Assembly: GCF_002951835.1 (NCBI RefSeq)
Contig: NZ_CP019448.1
Coordinates: 1,488,001 to 1,552,000, forward strand
Direction: 5' to 3'
Source: Simonsiella muelleri ATCC 29453
Lineage (GTDB): Bacteria > Pseudomonadota > Gammaproteobacteria > Burkholderiales > Neisseriaceae
DNA: 64,000 bases
In this document: positions 15,322-22,909 of the stretch, one piece after another
How positions within the stretch are numbered: position 1 is the first letter of the stretch
Layout: each line of letters begins with the position of its first letter
Notes under the pieces: model-generated
The model's input: the letters and a program-made list of their open reading frames with translations, nothing else
Database searches by the model: none
What the model was told of the DNA's origin: nothing
Translations under genes and position numbers: made by a program

Positions 15322-15849
15322 ATGAAAGGCACGAAGATGATTAAAAAATTAGCATGGGCAGCGTTATTGTTTTTAGTTGGTTTTTGGTCTGCTATTGAGT
15401 TCGTTGTGGATTTGGGAAAATTTTCAGGTGCAATTTCTTTGCTGTTTTTTGGCTTGGGCGTGTTGATTACTTATGCTTTATTAAGTTATTCACAAGATGA
15501 AACAGTCGCATGGATTGAGTACGCGCAATACTTGGAAAAAGAGTTGCAAATCAAAGAAAAAGTATGCGCCGATATGGAAGAAATTTATGGCGGTTGGCGT
15601 GGCGGAATCCGCGGCGAAATCAAACAAGATTTAGGGCTGGCTTACGGTGCAATGAAAGAAGAAAAGCCTGAACAATTTTTTCGCACAGTTAAGGTGGGCG
15701 TGGCAGCGCAGTCATTTTTCAGTAAATCAGCGTGGGCAGATTGGCTAGAGAGTCAATATTTTGAATTACTTAGTGAAATCGCCCAATTAACCGATGACGA
15801 CAACGACTGGGAACGCGTAGAAGAATGGGAGCGCGTGATTAATGCGTGA
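15322..15849 (+). CDS. Membrane protein with two transmembrane segments
   Basis: A 175-residue protein. Two hydrophobic segments (about 8-28 and 34-55) are followed by a 120-residue cytoplasmic domain rich in Trp and acidic residues. No family recognised. This is the innermost gene of the repeat arm: it differs from the right copy (49216-49743) at three residues (P/T, Q/P, S/N) and in the last codon and stop. A second ATG at 15337 is also possible. Confidence 0.65.
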   Translation: MKGTKMIKKLAWAALLFLVGFWSAIEFVVDLGKFSGAISLLFFGLGVLITYALLSYSQDETVAWIEYAQYLEKELQIKEKVCADMEEIYGGWRGGIRGEIKQDLGLAYGAMKEEKPEQFFRTVKVGVAAQSFFSKSAWADWLESQYFELLSEIAQLTDDDNDWERVEEWERVINA

Positions 15850-15889
15850 TTAATGTTTGATGTTATTTTTAGACTGAAAGGATTTTTTG

Positions 15890-16441
15890 ATGGCAACGCG
15901 TAAATGCAAAGTTTGCAAAATTGAATTTGAGAAACAACAGCCGTTGCAATTTGTGTGCAGCCCAAAATGCGGTATTGAGTACACCAAAATTCAAAATGCT
16001 AAAAAAGCAGAAAAAGAACGGTTGCAAAATCAACGGTTGCAACGCGCAAAAAAGCGTGAACTGGAAACAATACCCGAATTAACACGCAAGGCGCAGGCTG
16101 CCTTTAACCGTTTTATCCGATTGCGCGACCGTTTCAAGCCGTGCATCTCATGTAGCAAGCCAAACAATGGCACATCAAACACGTTTGATGCTGGACATTA
16201 TCGCAGTGTTGGCAGCGCAGCACATTTGCGATTTGATGAAAACAATGTTCACGGTCAATGTAAAAAATGCAATCAATATTTAAGTGGCAACGCGGTAGCC
16301 TATCGTGCTGGTTTAATTAATCGTATTGGTTTGGCAGCAGTTGAAGCGTTGGAAGCGAACCATACACCGCGTAAATGGAGCAAAGACGAATTGAGAAACT
16401 TGGCGGCGTTGTATCGCCAAAAATGCCGTGAATTGGAATGA
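15890..16441 (+). CDS. ninG: NinG-like recombination protein
   Basis: A 183-residue protein. N-terminal zinc-finger cysteines (CKVCKIEF, CSPKC), then PCISCSKPN, DAGHYRSVGS and CKKCNQYLSGNAVAYRAGLI are typical of lambda NinG/Rap, a structure-specific endonuclease that favours phage recombination by acting on branched DNA. It is the first gene past the repeat arm and has no equivalent in the right prophage, which instead encodes a RusA-like resolvase at this position. Confidence 0.92.
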   Translation: MATRKCKVCKIEFEKQQPLQFVCSPKCGIEYTKIQNAKKAEKERLQNQRLQRAKKRELETIPELTRKAQAAFNRFIRLRDRFKPCISCSKPNNGTSNTFDAGHYRSVGSAAHLRFDENNVHGQCKKCNQYLSGNAVAYRAGLINRIGLAAVEALEANHTPRKWSKDELRNLAALYRQKCRELE

Positions 16442-16875
16442 AAGGCAGCCTGAAAATGTCCGACAAATTTATCCGCAAATTCGGCAAAGAAAACCGCCGC
16501 GCAATCATGACAACGGCTTGGGAGGTTTCAGGCAGCCTCACTGATGACGGTAAGCGTGCGATGATAACCATTGAACCAATTACGCGGAGCCATGAACAAA
16601 ACGCCAAACTTCACGCGATGCTTGCCGATATTGCCACACAAAAGCTGTTCAACGGTAAAAAGCTGGCTGTTGAACAATGGAAAATGTTATTTGTGAGCGG
16701 ACACAGCATTGCAACAGGTGGACAAGCTGAAATGGCAATTGGGTTAGAGGGCGAAGTCGTGAACTTGCGCGAAAGCACTGCAAAGATGAGCGTAAGCCGT
16801 TGCGCAAGTTTGATTGAATATATTCAAGCATGGGGCGCGATGAACGATGTCCGCTTTCGGGCGAAATGGGACTGA
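16438..16875 (+). CDS. ninB: NinB-like recombination protein
   Basis: A 145-residue protein; the ATG overlaps the ninG stop (ATGA), although ATG 16456 (MSDKFIRK) is a plausible alternative. TIEPITRSHEQNAKLHAMLADIA and W-K-M-L-F-V-S-G-H match NinB, a single-strand DNA-binding recombination mediator that can replace host RecFOR functions. Residues GSLK near the start are encoded by an uptake sequence. Confidence 0.9.
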   Translation: MKGSLKMSDKFIRKFGKENRRAIMTTAWEVSGSLTDDGKRAMITIEPITRSHEQNAKLHAMLADIATQKLFNGKKLAVEQWKMLFVSGHSIATGGQAEMAIGLEGEVVNLRESTAKMSVSRCASLIEYIQAWGAMNDVRFRAKWD

Positions 16876-16905
16876 TTCACTGGGAATGAAAGGACGCATA
16901 CTAAT

Positions 16906-17505
16906 ATGTTCCAACGAAAACATACGCGCGAAGAATTAAAATTTGCCATGATTTTAGGCAAAAATATCCGCAAAGCGCGTGAAGAAATGAATATGAATTT
17001 GCAAGAAGTTTCCACTCATTTGCGATACCCAAAATCAAAACTATCGGAAATAGAAAATGGTAAAAAAATTCCTAATGCCGTCTTGATGGGTCAGTTATCA
17101 GAACTTTTTGAAGTGAGCGTATCTTATTTCTACACAGGCAACGAAACAGATGTCGGGATTGAAAAATATTTTGATGTAGCGAGAATGTTTCATTCTTTCA
17201 AAACCGAGTTGAACGCCCATGTAGCTTTGAAAATTAAGCAATTTTGTATTCACGCCTTTCCAAATCAAAGCGCGAGTGAAGAATTGATTCATGAGGTTGA
17301 AGAATTCACAAAACAATCGCGACGCATGATTGCCAATAATAATGCACCTGATGGCGCATGGCAAGAAATGAAAGGTGGCACAAATTTTGAAATCAAATTG
17401 GGACATCTTGAAAGCAAATTACTCATGGCTAAAGATGCCATGAATTTACAAAAACGTGCTAAGAAACAATTAGATGAAAATACACAATTGGAGTTAGATT
17501 TGTGA
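16906..17505 (+). CDS. XRE-type helix-turn-helix protein
   Basis: A 199-residue protein. LGKNIRKAREEMNMNLQEVSTHLRYPKSKLSEIENGKKIP is an XRE DNA-binding domain (about 17-75); the rest is helical with unknown fold. It overlaps the small terminase gene by 4 bp. It may regulate late genes of the left prophage; no equivalent is seen in the right prophage. Confidence 0.75.
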   Translation: MFQRKHTREELKFAMILGKNIRKAREEMNMNLQEVSTHLRYPKSKLSEIENGKKIPNAVLMGQLSELFEVSVSYFYTGNETDVGIEKYFDVARMFHSFKTELNAHVALKIKQFCIHAFPNQSASEELIHEVEEFTKQSRRMIANNNAPDGAWQEMKGGTNFEIKLGHLESKLLMAKDAMNLQKRAKKQLDENTQLELDL

Positions 17506-18029
17506 AAGAAAAAAAATTAAGTCCAAAGCAACAAAGATTTGTTAATGAATATATGATTGATTTGAATGCTAAACAAGCCGCTATTCGCGCTGGGTATTCA
17601 GAGAGAACAGCTGAACAAGGCGCAGCACAATTATTGAGAAATATTAAGGTATTAGAACAAGTTAGGATTGCCCAAGCCGCCAAAGCCAAACGCAATGAAT
17701 TAAATGCCGACGAAGTATTGAACGATTTGAGAGAATTGCGCGATATGTGCATGGGTCGTAAGCCTGTCAAAATCAGTCAAAAACAAAAAGACGAAGACGG
17801 TAACGTCTTTTATGAGGAAGTTGAAATCACACAATTTGATGCGAACGGCGCAAACAGATCACTCGAATTGTTGGGCAAACATTTGAGTTTGTGGACTGAA
17901 AAAATTGATTTGAATGTTGGTGTTTCAGATGACGTATTGGAAAAAATGGCGCAAATGGAAGAGCAATCTCGTCAGCAATCCATCATTTTGGCGAAAAAAA
18001 TTAATGAACGGCATAATGGGAACGCGTGA
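17502..18029 (+). CDS. Terminase small subunit (orphan)
   Basis: A 175-residue protein with a GTG start overlapping the previous stop (GTGA). LSPKQQRFVNEYMIDLNAKQAAIRAGYSERTAEQGAAQLLRN is the helix-turn-helix of the Terminase_2 family. No large terminase follows, so it is an orphan remnant of a packaging module. It is unrelated to the small terminase of the right prophage. Confidence 0.9.
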   Translation: MKEKKLSPKQQRFVNEYMIDLNAKQAAIRAGYSERTAEQGAAQLLRNIKVLEQVRIAQAAKAKRNELNADEVLNDLRELRDMCMGRKPVKISQKQKDEDGNVFYEEVEITQFDANGANRSLELLGKHLSLWTEKIDLNVGVSDDVLEKMAQMEEQSRQQSIILAKKINERHNGNA

Positions 18030-18170
18030 TTTTCGTCATTTCATCGCGAATATTATTCAGGCTGCCTGAAAGATAGTGATTGCAACACGAAAGCGGTTGT
18101 TTCTCTCATTCATCTCACTACCGTTTCTTTCAGGCAGCCTGAAACGTGAGATGAGATTGACGAAAGATGA

Positions 18171-18653
18171 ATGATGAATTTTTTAGAATTGGTGCAACGC
18201 AATGGTAACGAAGTGCAAACCGATAGCCGTTTGATTGCCAAAGCGTTTGATAAACGACACGATAATGTCATTTACGCAATTGAAAATTTGGATTGTTCGC
18301 CTGAATTTGCTGCCCTTAATTTTAAGGAGAGCTATGAAATCAGTGAGTTAGCGAATGGTCGCCCTGTGAAATATTATCATGTCACCGAAAAAGGCGCGAT
18401 GTTATTGATTATGGGATTTTCAGGCAGCAAAGCGATGAATGTGAAAGAAGCATTCATTGAAGCATTTGCCACCATGCGAGAACAGTTGAGTTTATATCGT
18501 GAACTATGCGAATTGCACGCCTTGCGTGATGCCAAATTTACAGAAGCATCGGAATGTGGGCGCGGTTTAGCGCATTGGGCGCGTGAAAAATCGCGTTTGA
18601 ATATGATGATTAAGCAGCGTGAACAAAAAATCCAACCGCGCCTATTTGAATAA
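18171..18653 (+). CDS. Rha-family phage regulatory protein
   Basis: A 160-residue protein. VQTDSRLIAKAFDKRHDNVIYAIENL, then GRPVKYYHVTEKGAMLLIMGFSG matches the Rha domain, whose members can interfere with phage growth in hosts lacking IHF. It is preceded by 140 bp with two uptake sequences and an inverted repeat (CATCTCAC with GTGAGATG), a plausible deletion junction where late genes were lost. Confidence 0.85.
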   Translation: MMNFLELVQRNGNEVQTDSRLIAKAFDKRHDNVIYAIENLDCSPEFAALNFKESYEISELANGRPVKYYHVTEKGAMLLIMGFSGSKAMNVKEAFIEAFATMREQLSLYRELCELHALRDAKFTEASECGRGLAHWAREKSRLNMMIKQREQKIQPRLFE

Positions 18654-18664
18654 GGAAAAAATCC

Positions 18665-19396
18665 ATGTTTATCGCAGATTTTGTAACGAGAAGAATTAAA
18701 TCTCAAATGCAAGAATTAACTTTGCAACAAGCGATTGATTTGTGTCAAGTTCCTGATAGTTTCAATGAGCAAGGCATTTCACGCGCCTTGCAATTTATTG
18801 TTAAAGAAACCAATTTGCCACTTGATAAATGGACAGTTCAAGAGCGGATTGTCGCCTTGTTCCACTACATTACCGCCCAAGAAAAAGGCGATTGGCAACT
18901 TGTTGACAATGGCAGTGTAACAGATTATTTGATTGAACAGGATTATCCCGAAACACCTTATATATTTCAAGATGATGGCGATTTGTTTCACATTGTCCCA
19001 CTAACAGGAGAATACGTTGAAGCCATAGAACGCGCAACCGATAGCACGCGTGGAAAGTGGATTTTAGCAGCAATGGCAGCCACTATTAGAGCAGAAAATG
19101 ATGATTTTGACGGTATTCCAGACGAGCGAATCAGTGAAAATATGACGCGATTGCTAGCCTTACCCGAAAGCGTGTTTAACCGATTTTTGGCACATTTTCA
19201 GGCAGCGCAAATTCATTTAGCGCATTGCGTGAATATTGATTTTCACGATGATGGCATTATTCTTTTGCCGAAAGGGGGTACAGGTTTACCGCCTGTACGA
19301 TTTCAATTTGATGAGGTCTTGGAACAACCAACGATTGCGTTATGGCGAAAGCTTGATGAATTTAGCGCAAACAATTTGCTTACAACACAAATTTGA
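18665..19396 (+). CDS. Phage protein of unknown function, 243 residues
   Basis: Acidic, soluble protein (MFIADFVTRRIKSQMQELTL, then QEKGDWQLVDNGSVTDYL). I have a faint memory of similar proteins in phage tail regions of Neisseriaceae prophages but cannot name a family. It follows Rha by 11 bp and overlaps the next frame. Confidence 0.6.
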   Translation: MFIADFVTRRIKSQMQELTLQQAIDLCQVPDSFNEQGISRALQFIVKETNLPLDKWTVQERIVALFHYITAQEKGDWQLVDNGSVTDYLIEQDYPETPYIFQDDGDLFHIVPLTGEYVEAIERATDSTRGKWILAAMAATIRAENDDFDGIPDERISENMTRLLALPESVFNRFLAHFQAAQIHLAHCVNIDFHDDGIILLPKGGTGLPPVRFQFDEVLEQPTIALWRKLDEFSANNLLTTQI

Positions 19397-19601
19397 TTTG
19401 AGAGGCGTGCTGCAATGGCGCGTTTCTGATGCTGAATCATTGGTATCCAGTCAAGCATGGGAAAACAACATCAAGCAAAAAAGTGAAATTATTCAAGCAC
19501 AAGCGGATATGATTGCGTCAGTCAATAAAACCATTGCAGGGGCAGCGAAATCCACTAATGAAACGATTGCGAAAAATATCGCGGCGTTGGTTAATCGGTA
19601 G
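19356..19601 (+). CDS. Helical hypothetical protein, 81 residues
   Basis: ATG 19356 gives a protein starting MNLAQTICLQHKFDL with a long C-terminal helix (KQKSEIIQAQADMIASVNKTIAGAAKSTNETIAKNIAALV). It overlaps the upstream gene by 41 bp. No family recognised; it is the last plus-strand gene of the left prophage remnant. Confidence 0.5.
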   Translation: MNLAQTICLQHKFDLRGVLQWRVSDAESLVSSQAWENNIKQKSEIIQAQADMIASVNKTIAGAAKSTNETIAKNIAALVNR

Positions 19602-19654
19602 GTTTCAGGCTGCCTGAAAACATTTCTATTTTCAGGCTGCCAACAAAAGAGAAG

Positions 19655-19927
19655 TTACCAAGCTAAATTAGCCCTTTGCAAATAATTCAAATTCAACTCA
19701 AATTCCTTGATACACAAAGGGTCGCGCAATTGCTCCGAAAAGCGTTGCAAACCATGCACAATACCTTGCAGCAACGGAAAATCCCGTTCAAATTCGGTTT
19801 TGAATTGTTTTGCCATAGATGGATTGATTGGTGCCACAGCACGCGCAGCGATATGTGTGGTTTGCATTGCCATATAACGATTGGTCAGCAACTGCATAAT
19901 GCTGTAAGGACGCGACAGCTTTTGCAT
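19655..19927 (-). CDS. Hypothetical protein, 90 residues
   Basis: A minus-strand frame of 90 codons with no recognised domain and no strong Shine-Dalgarno. It opposes the left prophage genes. It may be a real small phage gene or a remnant. Confidence 0.4.
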   Translation of the reverse strand: MQKLSRPYSIMQLLTNRYMAMQTTHIAARAVAPINPSMAKQFKTEFERDFPLLQGIVHGLQRFSEQLRDPLCIKEFELNLNYLQRANLAW

Positions 19928-20003
19928 CAAATTGCGCCAGCTTTTGCATTGCGAAGAAATAAAAAATGCACCTGCTTTTGCATCAACAGCATTTTAACAT
20001 CTG

Positions 20004-20033
20004 CACCCAGCTCCAAACTGGGTGTTTATTTTA
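20004..20033 (+). terminator. Rho-independent terminator, end of left prophage genes
   Basis: A 7-bp stem CACCCAG/CTGGGTG with a 7-nt loop is followed by TTTATTTTA. It would end rightward transcription of the left prophage. Confidence 0.65.
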
Positions 20034-20073
20034 TGGTATCACTTAATCAACATCGCCCCACAAGGACAACACC

Positions 20074-20121
20074 ATGAACACATTTAACAGCGCACTTATC
20101 AATCACGGCTACGATGCATAA
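20074..20121 (+). pseudogene. Gene fragment, 15 codons
   Basis: AAGGACAACACC-ATG starts a frame (MNTFNSALINHGYDA) with a good ribosome binding site that stops after 15 codons, exactly where the direct repeat bordering the three-gene cassette begins. It may be the 5' stub of a gene cut off by the cassette. Confidence 0.35.
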
Positions 20122-20161
20122 TATCTACCATCTACCAAACCGTTTCAAAGCACATAATTAT
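20118..20161 (+). repeat. Left direct repeat bordering the cassette
   Basis: ATAATATCTAC plus AAACCGTTTCAAAGCACATAATTAT (25 bp exact, 20137-20161) recur at 21567-21603. The left copy has eight extra bases between the two parts. The 25-bp part is one half of a terminator hairpin whose other half lies only after the right copy, so the DNA between was inserted there. Confidence 0.75.
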
Positions 20162-20250
20162 AAAATCGCGCCTGATTTGTCATAATTTAGCATATTTTTT
20201 GTCATGACAAAACAAATGCAAAATTGAACCAATAATTGCCGTAAATAATT
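20160..20250 (+). repeat. Left 91-bp inverted repeat of the cassette
   Basis: Matches the reverse complement of 21457-21547 with a single mismatch. It contains a TTGTCATGACAA palindrome. It lies just upstream of the first cassette gene and may carry its promoter. Confidence 0.9.
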
Positions 20251-20275
20251 TCCTGCCAAAGAAGGTTCTTTGGAA

Positions 20276-20935
20276 GTGGAATTTATTGCCCAATTAATTA
20301 ACCCTGAACTGGCTAAAAATATTTTGCAGGCTTTGGGGATTATGGCTAGTAGTGGCGCGATAGTAGGTGGTGTTTTTAAGGCTTTACGTGAAATTAGTGG
20401 TAAAGAGATTATTGCGGTGTATACTTCTGATGAGCATCCTGAATTTGCTAAATTGGAGTTGTCTGACGGTACAACCATGGAGCTGCCAAAAGATGAAGCA
20501 TTATTAACTGCATCATCTGCCATTCGCTCACATATTAAACAAATTGTGGCAGCACCGTTGTATCATCGTGATGAGCCTGTTTTTAAAATCCTAAATGGTG
20601 CTGATGAACTTGAATTAAATTTCAATGAATCTGATATTAAAGCCATAAAAGAAGTAAAAACTCAATCTTTACCGCCAAAAATTGATAAAATGACGGTTAC
20701 TGCTTCGTTTAGCCAAGTTAATTTTGAAGGCAATACGGGTTGGAAAATTCAATTAGATGAAAAAACAATCGTAACTGCGCCTTTATTAGATGATTCGTTT
20801 TTAAATCAAGTTTCCGCTAATCAACAAAGCTTTAAAAAAGAAGATAGGTATAAAATGGTTTTAGAAGTTACTACCTATACGAATGATTTAGGGAAAGAAT
20901 CCAAAAAGTATAAAATTTTGCAGGTTTTATCATAG
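20276..20935 (+). CDS. Cassette protein A, about 219 residues, unknown function
   Basis: Start uncertain: GTG 20276 (10 nt after AAGG) or TTG 20270. An N-terminal hydrophobic, Gly-rich stretch (ILQALGIMASSGAIVGGVF) could anchor it to the membrane. The remaining 190 residues look beta-rich (ELELNFNESDIKAIK, MTVTASFSQVNFEGNTGWKIQLDEKTI). I recognise no family. It leads a three-gene unit followed by two small membrane proteins, an architecture common among phage exclusion or toxin-type systems, but this function is speculative. Confidence 0.65.
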   Translation: MEFIAQLINPELAKNILQALGIMASSGAIVGGVFKALREISGKEIIAVYTSDEHPEFAKLELSDGTTMELPKDEALLTASSAIRSHIKQIVAAPLYHRDEPVFKILNGADELELNFNESDIKAIKEVKTQSLPPKIDKMTVTASFSQVNFEGNTGWKIQLDEKTIVTAPLLDDSFLNQVSANQQSFKKEDRYKMVLEVTTYTNDLGKESKKYKILQVLS

Positions 20936-20952
20936 CCGCCAAGAGTTTAATA

Positions 20953-21186
20953 ATGTTAGCCGTAATGGAATTTCTTAGCCAAAATATGATTTGGATTGGA
21001 TTTATCTTATTAAGTCCAATCCTATATCGTTTCGCCTATGCGATGACATTATGGCTTTATGCGAAATTTGGATACAATCAAAAAGACATTATTATTAAAC
21101 ATTTCCATAATGGTAAATTAGTCAGTGAAACCATTATTAAAGCGGATAGCAGCCAGCCACTATTGGTTAAAAAATATACGGAATAG
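20953..21186 (+). CDS. Cassette protein B, small membrane protein
   Basis: A 77-residue protein with one or two transmembrane segments (MIWIGFILLSPILYRFAYAMTLWLYA) and a 35-residue polar tail with NGKLVSETIIKA. It starts 17 bp after gene A, so both are likely co-transcribed. No family recognised. Confidence 0.65.
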   Translation: MLAVMEFLSQNMIWIGFILLSPILYRFAYAMTLWLYAKFGYNQKDIIIKHFHNGKLVSETIIKADSSQPLLVKKYTE

Positions 21187-21190
21187 TGCG

Positions 21191-21505
21191 ATGAGTGATA
21201 AGAAAAATATTTGGCAAAATCCTGCTTTGGCTGCGGCGGGTATTGCAACTTTCATGAGTGCGGTGGCTAATTATCTAAATTTGGACGCTAATACAATGAA
21301 ATTGATTAGCACCATTTCTCCGCCGATTAGCATCTTGCTCAGTTATATTTGCATATGGGCATTAGCTAGATTTTTTGCTTTTTCTATTGCAGAAACAAAA
21401 GTATTAACCAGATTAAATAAACGTGAAAAAATTATCCTAAAAGAATTAAAGAAAACAATTATTTACGGCAATTATTGGTTCAATTTTGCATTTGTTTTGT
21501 CATGA
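21191..21505 (+). CDS. Cassette protein C, two-pass membrane protein
   Basis: A 104-residue protein starting at MSDKKNIWQNP, 4 bp after gene B. Two hydrophobic segments (AAAGIATFMSAVANYL and ISPPISILLSYICIWALARFFAF) are followed by a basic tail. Its last codons (YGNYWFNFAFVLS) and stop lie inside the right inverted repeat. It has holin-like size and topology, but there is no endolysin nearby. Confidence 0.65.
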   Translation: MSDKKNIWQNPALAAAGIATFMSAVANYLNLDANTMKLISTISPPISILLSYICIWALARFFAFSIAETKVLTRLNKREKIILKELKKTIIYGNYWFNFAFVLS

Positions 21506-21547
21506 CAAAAAATATGCTAAATTATGACAAATCGGGCGCGATTTTAT
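21457..21547 (-). repeat. Right 91-bp inverted repeat of the cassette
   Basis: Reverse complement of 20160-20250 with one mismatch. It includes the 3' end of cassette gene C. Recombination between the two copies could invert the 1.2-kb gene block without damaging any gene. Confidence 0.9.
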
Positions 21548-21566
21548 AGCATACATTTAAAGATGT

Positions 21567-21603
21567 ATAATATCTACGAAACCGTTTCAAAGCACATAAT
21601 TAT
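21567..21603 (+). repeat. Right direct repeat bordering the cassette
   Basis: Second copy of the ATAATATCTAC ... AAACCGTTTCAAAGCACATAATTAT sequence seen at 20118-20161, here directly followed by the matching half of the terminator hairpin. Confidence 0.75.
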
Positions 21604-21620
21604 GATTTGAAACGGTTTTT
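21579..21620 (+). terminator. Terminator, target of cassette insertion
   Basis: A perfect 13-bp stem AAACCGTTTCAAA/TTTGAAACGGTTT (21579-21591 with 21606-21618) runs into a T tract. It ends rightward transcription and lies just beyond the methylase stop on the other strand. Confidence 0.8.
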
Positions 21621-21624
21621 ATTT

Positions 21625-22467
21625 TCAGGCAGCCTGAAATTTGTAAATCATATTATCTTCGTAATGCGCTGTTTTGTTCATTGTAATGTGAACGCTAATT
21701 TTTTGATAATCCTGTAAATTTTGCCAACCTTCTGCCTTTTCATTCACAATCAAATCCAAATAATCAAGCAGTTCACTCCGCGTTGATGAGAAGAACACAA
21801 ACGGCGGTCGTACCAATCTCATCAAGCGTAAAAATTCAACCATGCCAAAATAGCCAGCTTTGCGATACGCGCCTTGCGCGGTGCTAACATAGGGTGGGTC
21901 AAGCACGAGTAAAGCCTTTGAATTATCTTGGAATTCAGGCAATAACTCATGATACGATTTACTCACCACTTCCACGCTGTCTAAATAGCCGTCCGCGCTG
22001 GGATAATCACTCAATCGCACATTATTAAAATAAGTATGATTGTATATTAAATCATTTAAATCAGTTGTTTGCCGACTGCTAAACAAAATCCAACTCGCCA
22101 CGCAATCCAAATCAATATAGCCGCCAAATGTTTGTAAGGTAGCCTGAATGGTCTTTTTCAGCGTTTCAGGCAGCTTTTGCTTGAGCGGATAATCTCTGGT
22201 TAAATCAAAAATGATTTTGCGTAATTGATTGGTATCATTGATATTTTTCAGTCTTTCGGTATAACCATCAAAATCATTGTAAATCACACGAGCTTTTGGT
22301 AAAACTTGTTTTGCGGTGTGAGCCAATAATCCCGAGCCACCAAAGGCATCAACAATTGTCCAGCCATCGCCATCATTCGGAATATGCTGTTTTAATAACG
22401 TTTTAAAGTGATTTAAAAATCGGCGTTTTTGTCCTGTAAAGGGTAAGGGGGCTTGTGTGTAATTCAT
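21625..22467 (-). CDS. dam: DNA adenine methylase, D12 class
   Basis: A 280-residue protein. PFTGQKR (9-15) and VDAFGGSGLLAH (39-50) bind S-adenosylmethionine, and DPPY (190-193) is the catalytic motif of N6-adenine methyltransferases of the D12 (Dam) class. It ends QAA-stop through an uptake sequence. It is preceded by a Com-like gene and a strong hairpin, which recalls phage Mu, where Com activates translation of the modification gene mom. It probably protects phage DNA against restriction late in infection. Confidence 0.9.
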   Translation of the reverse strand: MNYTQAPLPFTGQKRRFLNHFKTLLKQHIPNDGDGWTIVDAFGGSGLLAHTAKQVLPKARVIYNDFDGYTERLKNINDTNQLRKIIFDLTRDYPLKQKLPETLKKTIQATLQTFGGYIDLDCVASWILFSSRQTTDLNDLIYNHTYFNNVRLSDYPSADGYLDSVEVVSKSYHELLPEFQDNSKALLVLDPPYVSTAQGAYRKAGYFGMVEFLRLMRLVRPPFVFFSSTRSELLDYLDLIVNEKAEGWQNLQDYQKISVHITMNKTAHYEDNMIYKFQAA

Positions 22468-22484
22468 GCGTACTCCAAAGAAAA

Positions 22485-22517
22485 CGGTGCGTGTGCTTGT
22501 TTAAAACACACGCACCG
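22485..22517 (-). promoter_or_regulatory. Perfect hairpin between com and dam
   Basis: On the minus strand CGGTGCGTGTG and CACACGCACCG form an 11-bp perfect stem with an 11-nt loop, followed by TTTTCTTT and then the GGAG site and ATG of dam. It may act as terminator/attenuator or as a Com-responsive translation switch. Confidence 0.7.
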
Positions 22518-22571
22518 TTGGTTCGGTACGCAAAGGTACGCTGGTTAGGCACGCTCGGTGCGCGAAAAAAC

Positions 22572-22700
22572 TTACTTAGATTCAAACGTATTGCGCGTTT
22601 TACAACGGCGACATTGAATAATAATACGGTAATTTGTACCCATGACTTCACCAATTTTTCTTTTACAATGAATATTTTGACATTTTAATGATTTCAGCAT
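22572..22700 (-). CDS. com: Com-like zinc-finger regulator
   Basis: A 42-residue protein with the cysteine pairs CQNIHC (7-12) and CRRC (30-33) around a TNYRIIIQ strand, the pattern of Mu Com, an RNA-binding zinc-finger protein. AGGA precedes ATG by 8 nt. It lies 105 bp upstream of the adenine methylase with a strong hairpin between, which supports translational or transcriptional control of dam by Com. Confidence 0.82.
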   Translation of the reverse strand: MLKSLKCQNIHCKRKIGEVMGTNYRIIIQCRRCKTRNTFESK

Positions 22701-22739
22701 TTTGCGCTATCCTATATACAAATGATACAATCGCGCCGC

Positions 22740-22843
22740 CTAGCTAGGTGACGGCTATACGGATGCAGGCACTCTCTGCTGATGTGGGTGGAATAAACGG
22801 TCTTCTACACCGTCCACTCGCCGTCCACTCGCCGTCTTTCTTT
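22740..22843 (+). other. Possible structured RNA upstream of a terminator
   Basis: No gene is evident. The plus strand can form GCAG/CTGC and ACGGT/ACCGT hairpins enclosed by GACGGC/GCCGTC, includes the direct repeat CCGTCCACTCG twice, and ends in the terminator at 22845-22880. This is the layout of a small noncoding RNA gene, antisense to the end of the tail operon, but no known family is recognised. Confidence 0.35.
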
Positions 22844-22844
22844 C

Positions 22845-22880
22845 AACGCTGCCATTGTAACTTGGCAGCGTTTGATTTTT
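22845..22880 (+). terminator. Rho-independent terminator
   Basis: Perfect 10-bp stem AACGCTGCCA/TGGCAGCGTT with an 8-nt loop, followed by TGATTTTT on the plus strand. Confidence 0.75.
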
Positions 22881-22909
22881 GTGATGTAGCATTTCAATAC
22901 AAAATAACA

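Larger units (their letters stand above)
1533..15845 (+). repeat. Left arm of giant inverted repeat
   Basis: This segment is nearly identical to the reverse complement of 49220-62451. Coordinates pair by constant sums: left + right = 65065 inward of the insertion sequence, 64212 between the IS and the hexapeptide gene, and 63984 outside that gene. The jumps of 853 and 228 bp equal the IS plus its target duplication, and 13 repeat units with a 6-bp difference. Most encoded proteins are identical between arms. Substitutions cluster in the outer 1.3 kb and the last 200 bp, as expected if the homology ends in mosaic edges. Confidence 0.97.

Noticed and set aside
20160..20250. dif-like Xer recombination site in the cassette repeat
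   Set aside because: Only one arm (TTATGACAAAT) resembles a XerD box at 9 of 11 positions; the XerC arm and spacing do not fit.
22740..22843. Hammerhead ribozyme (CTGATG with GAATAAAC)
   Set aside because: The conserved CUGANGA and GAAA core sequences are not both present and the three helices do not form.
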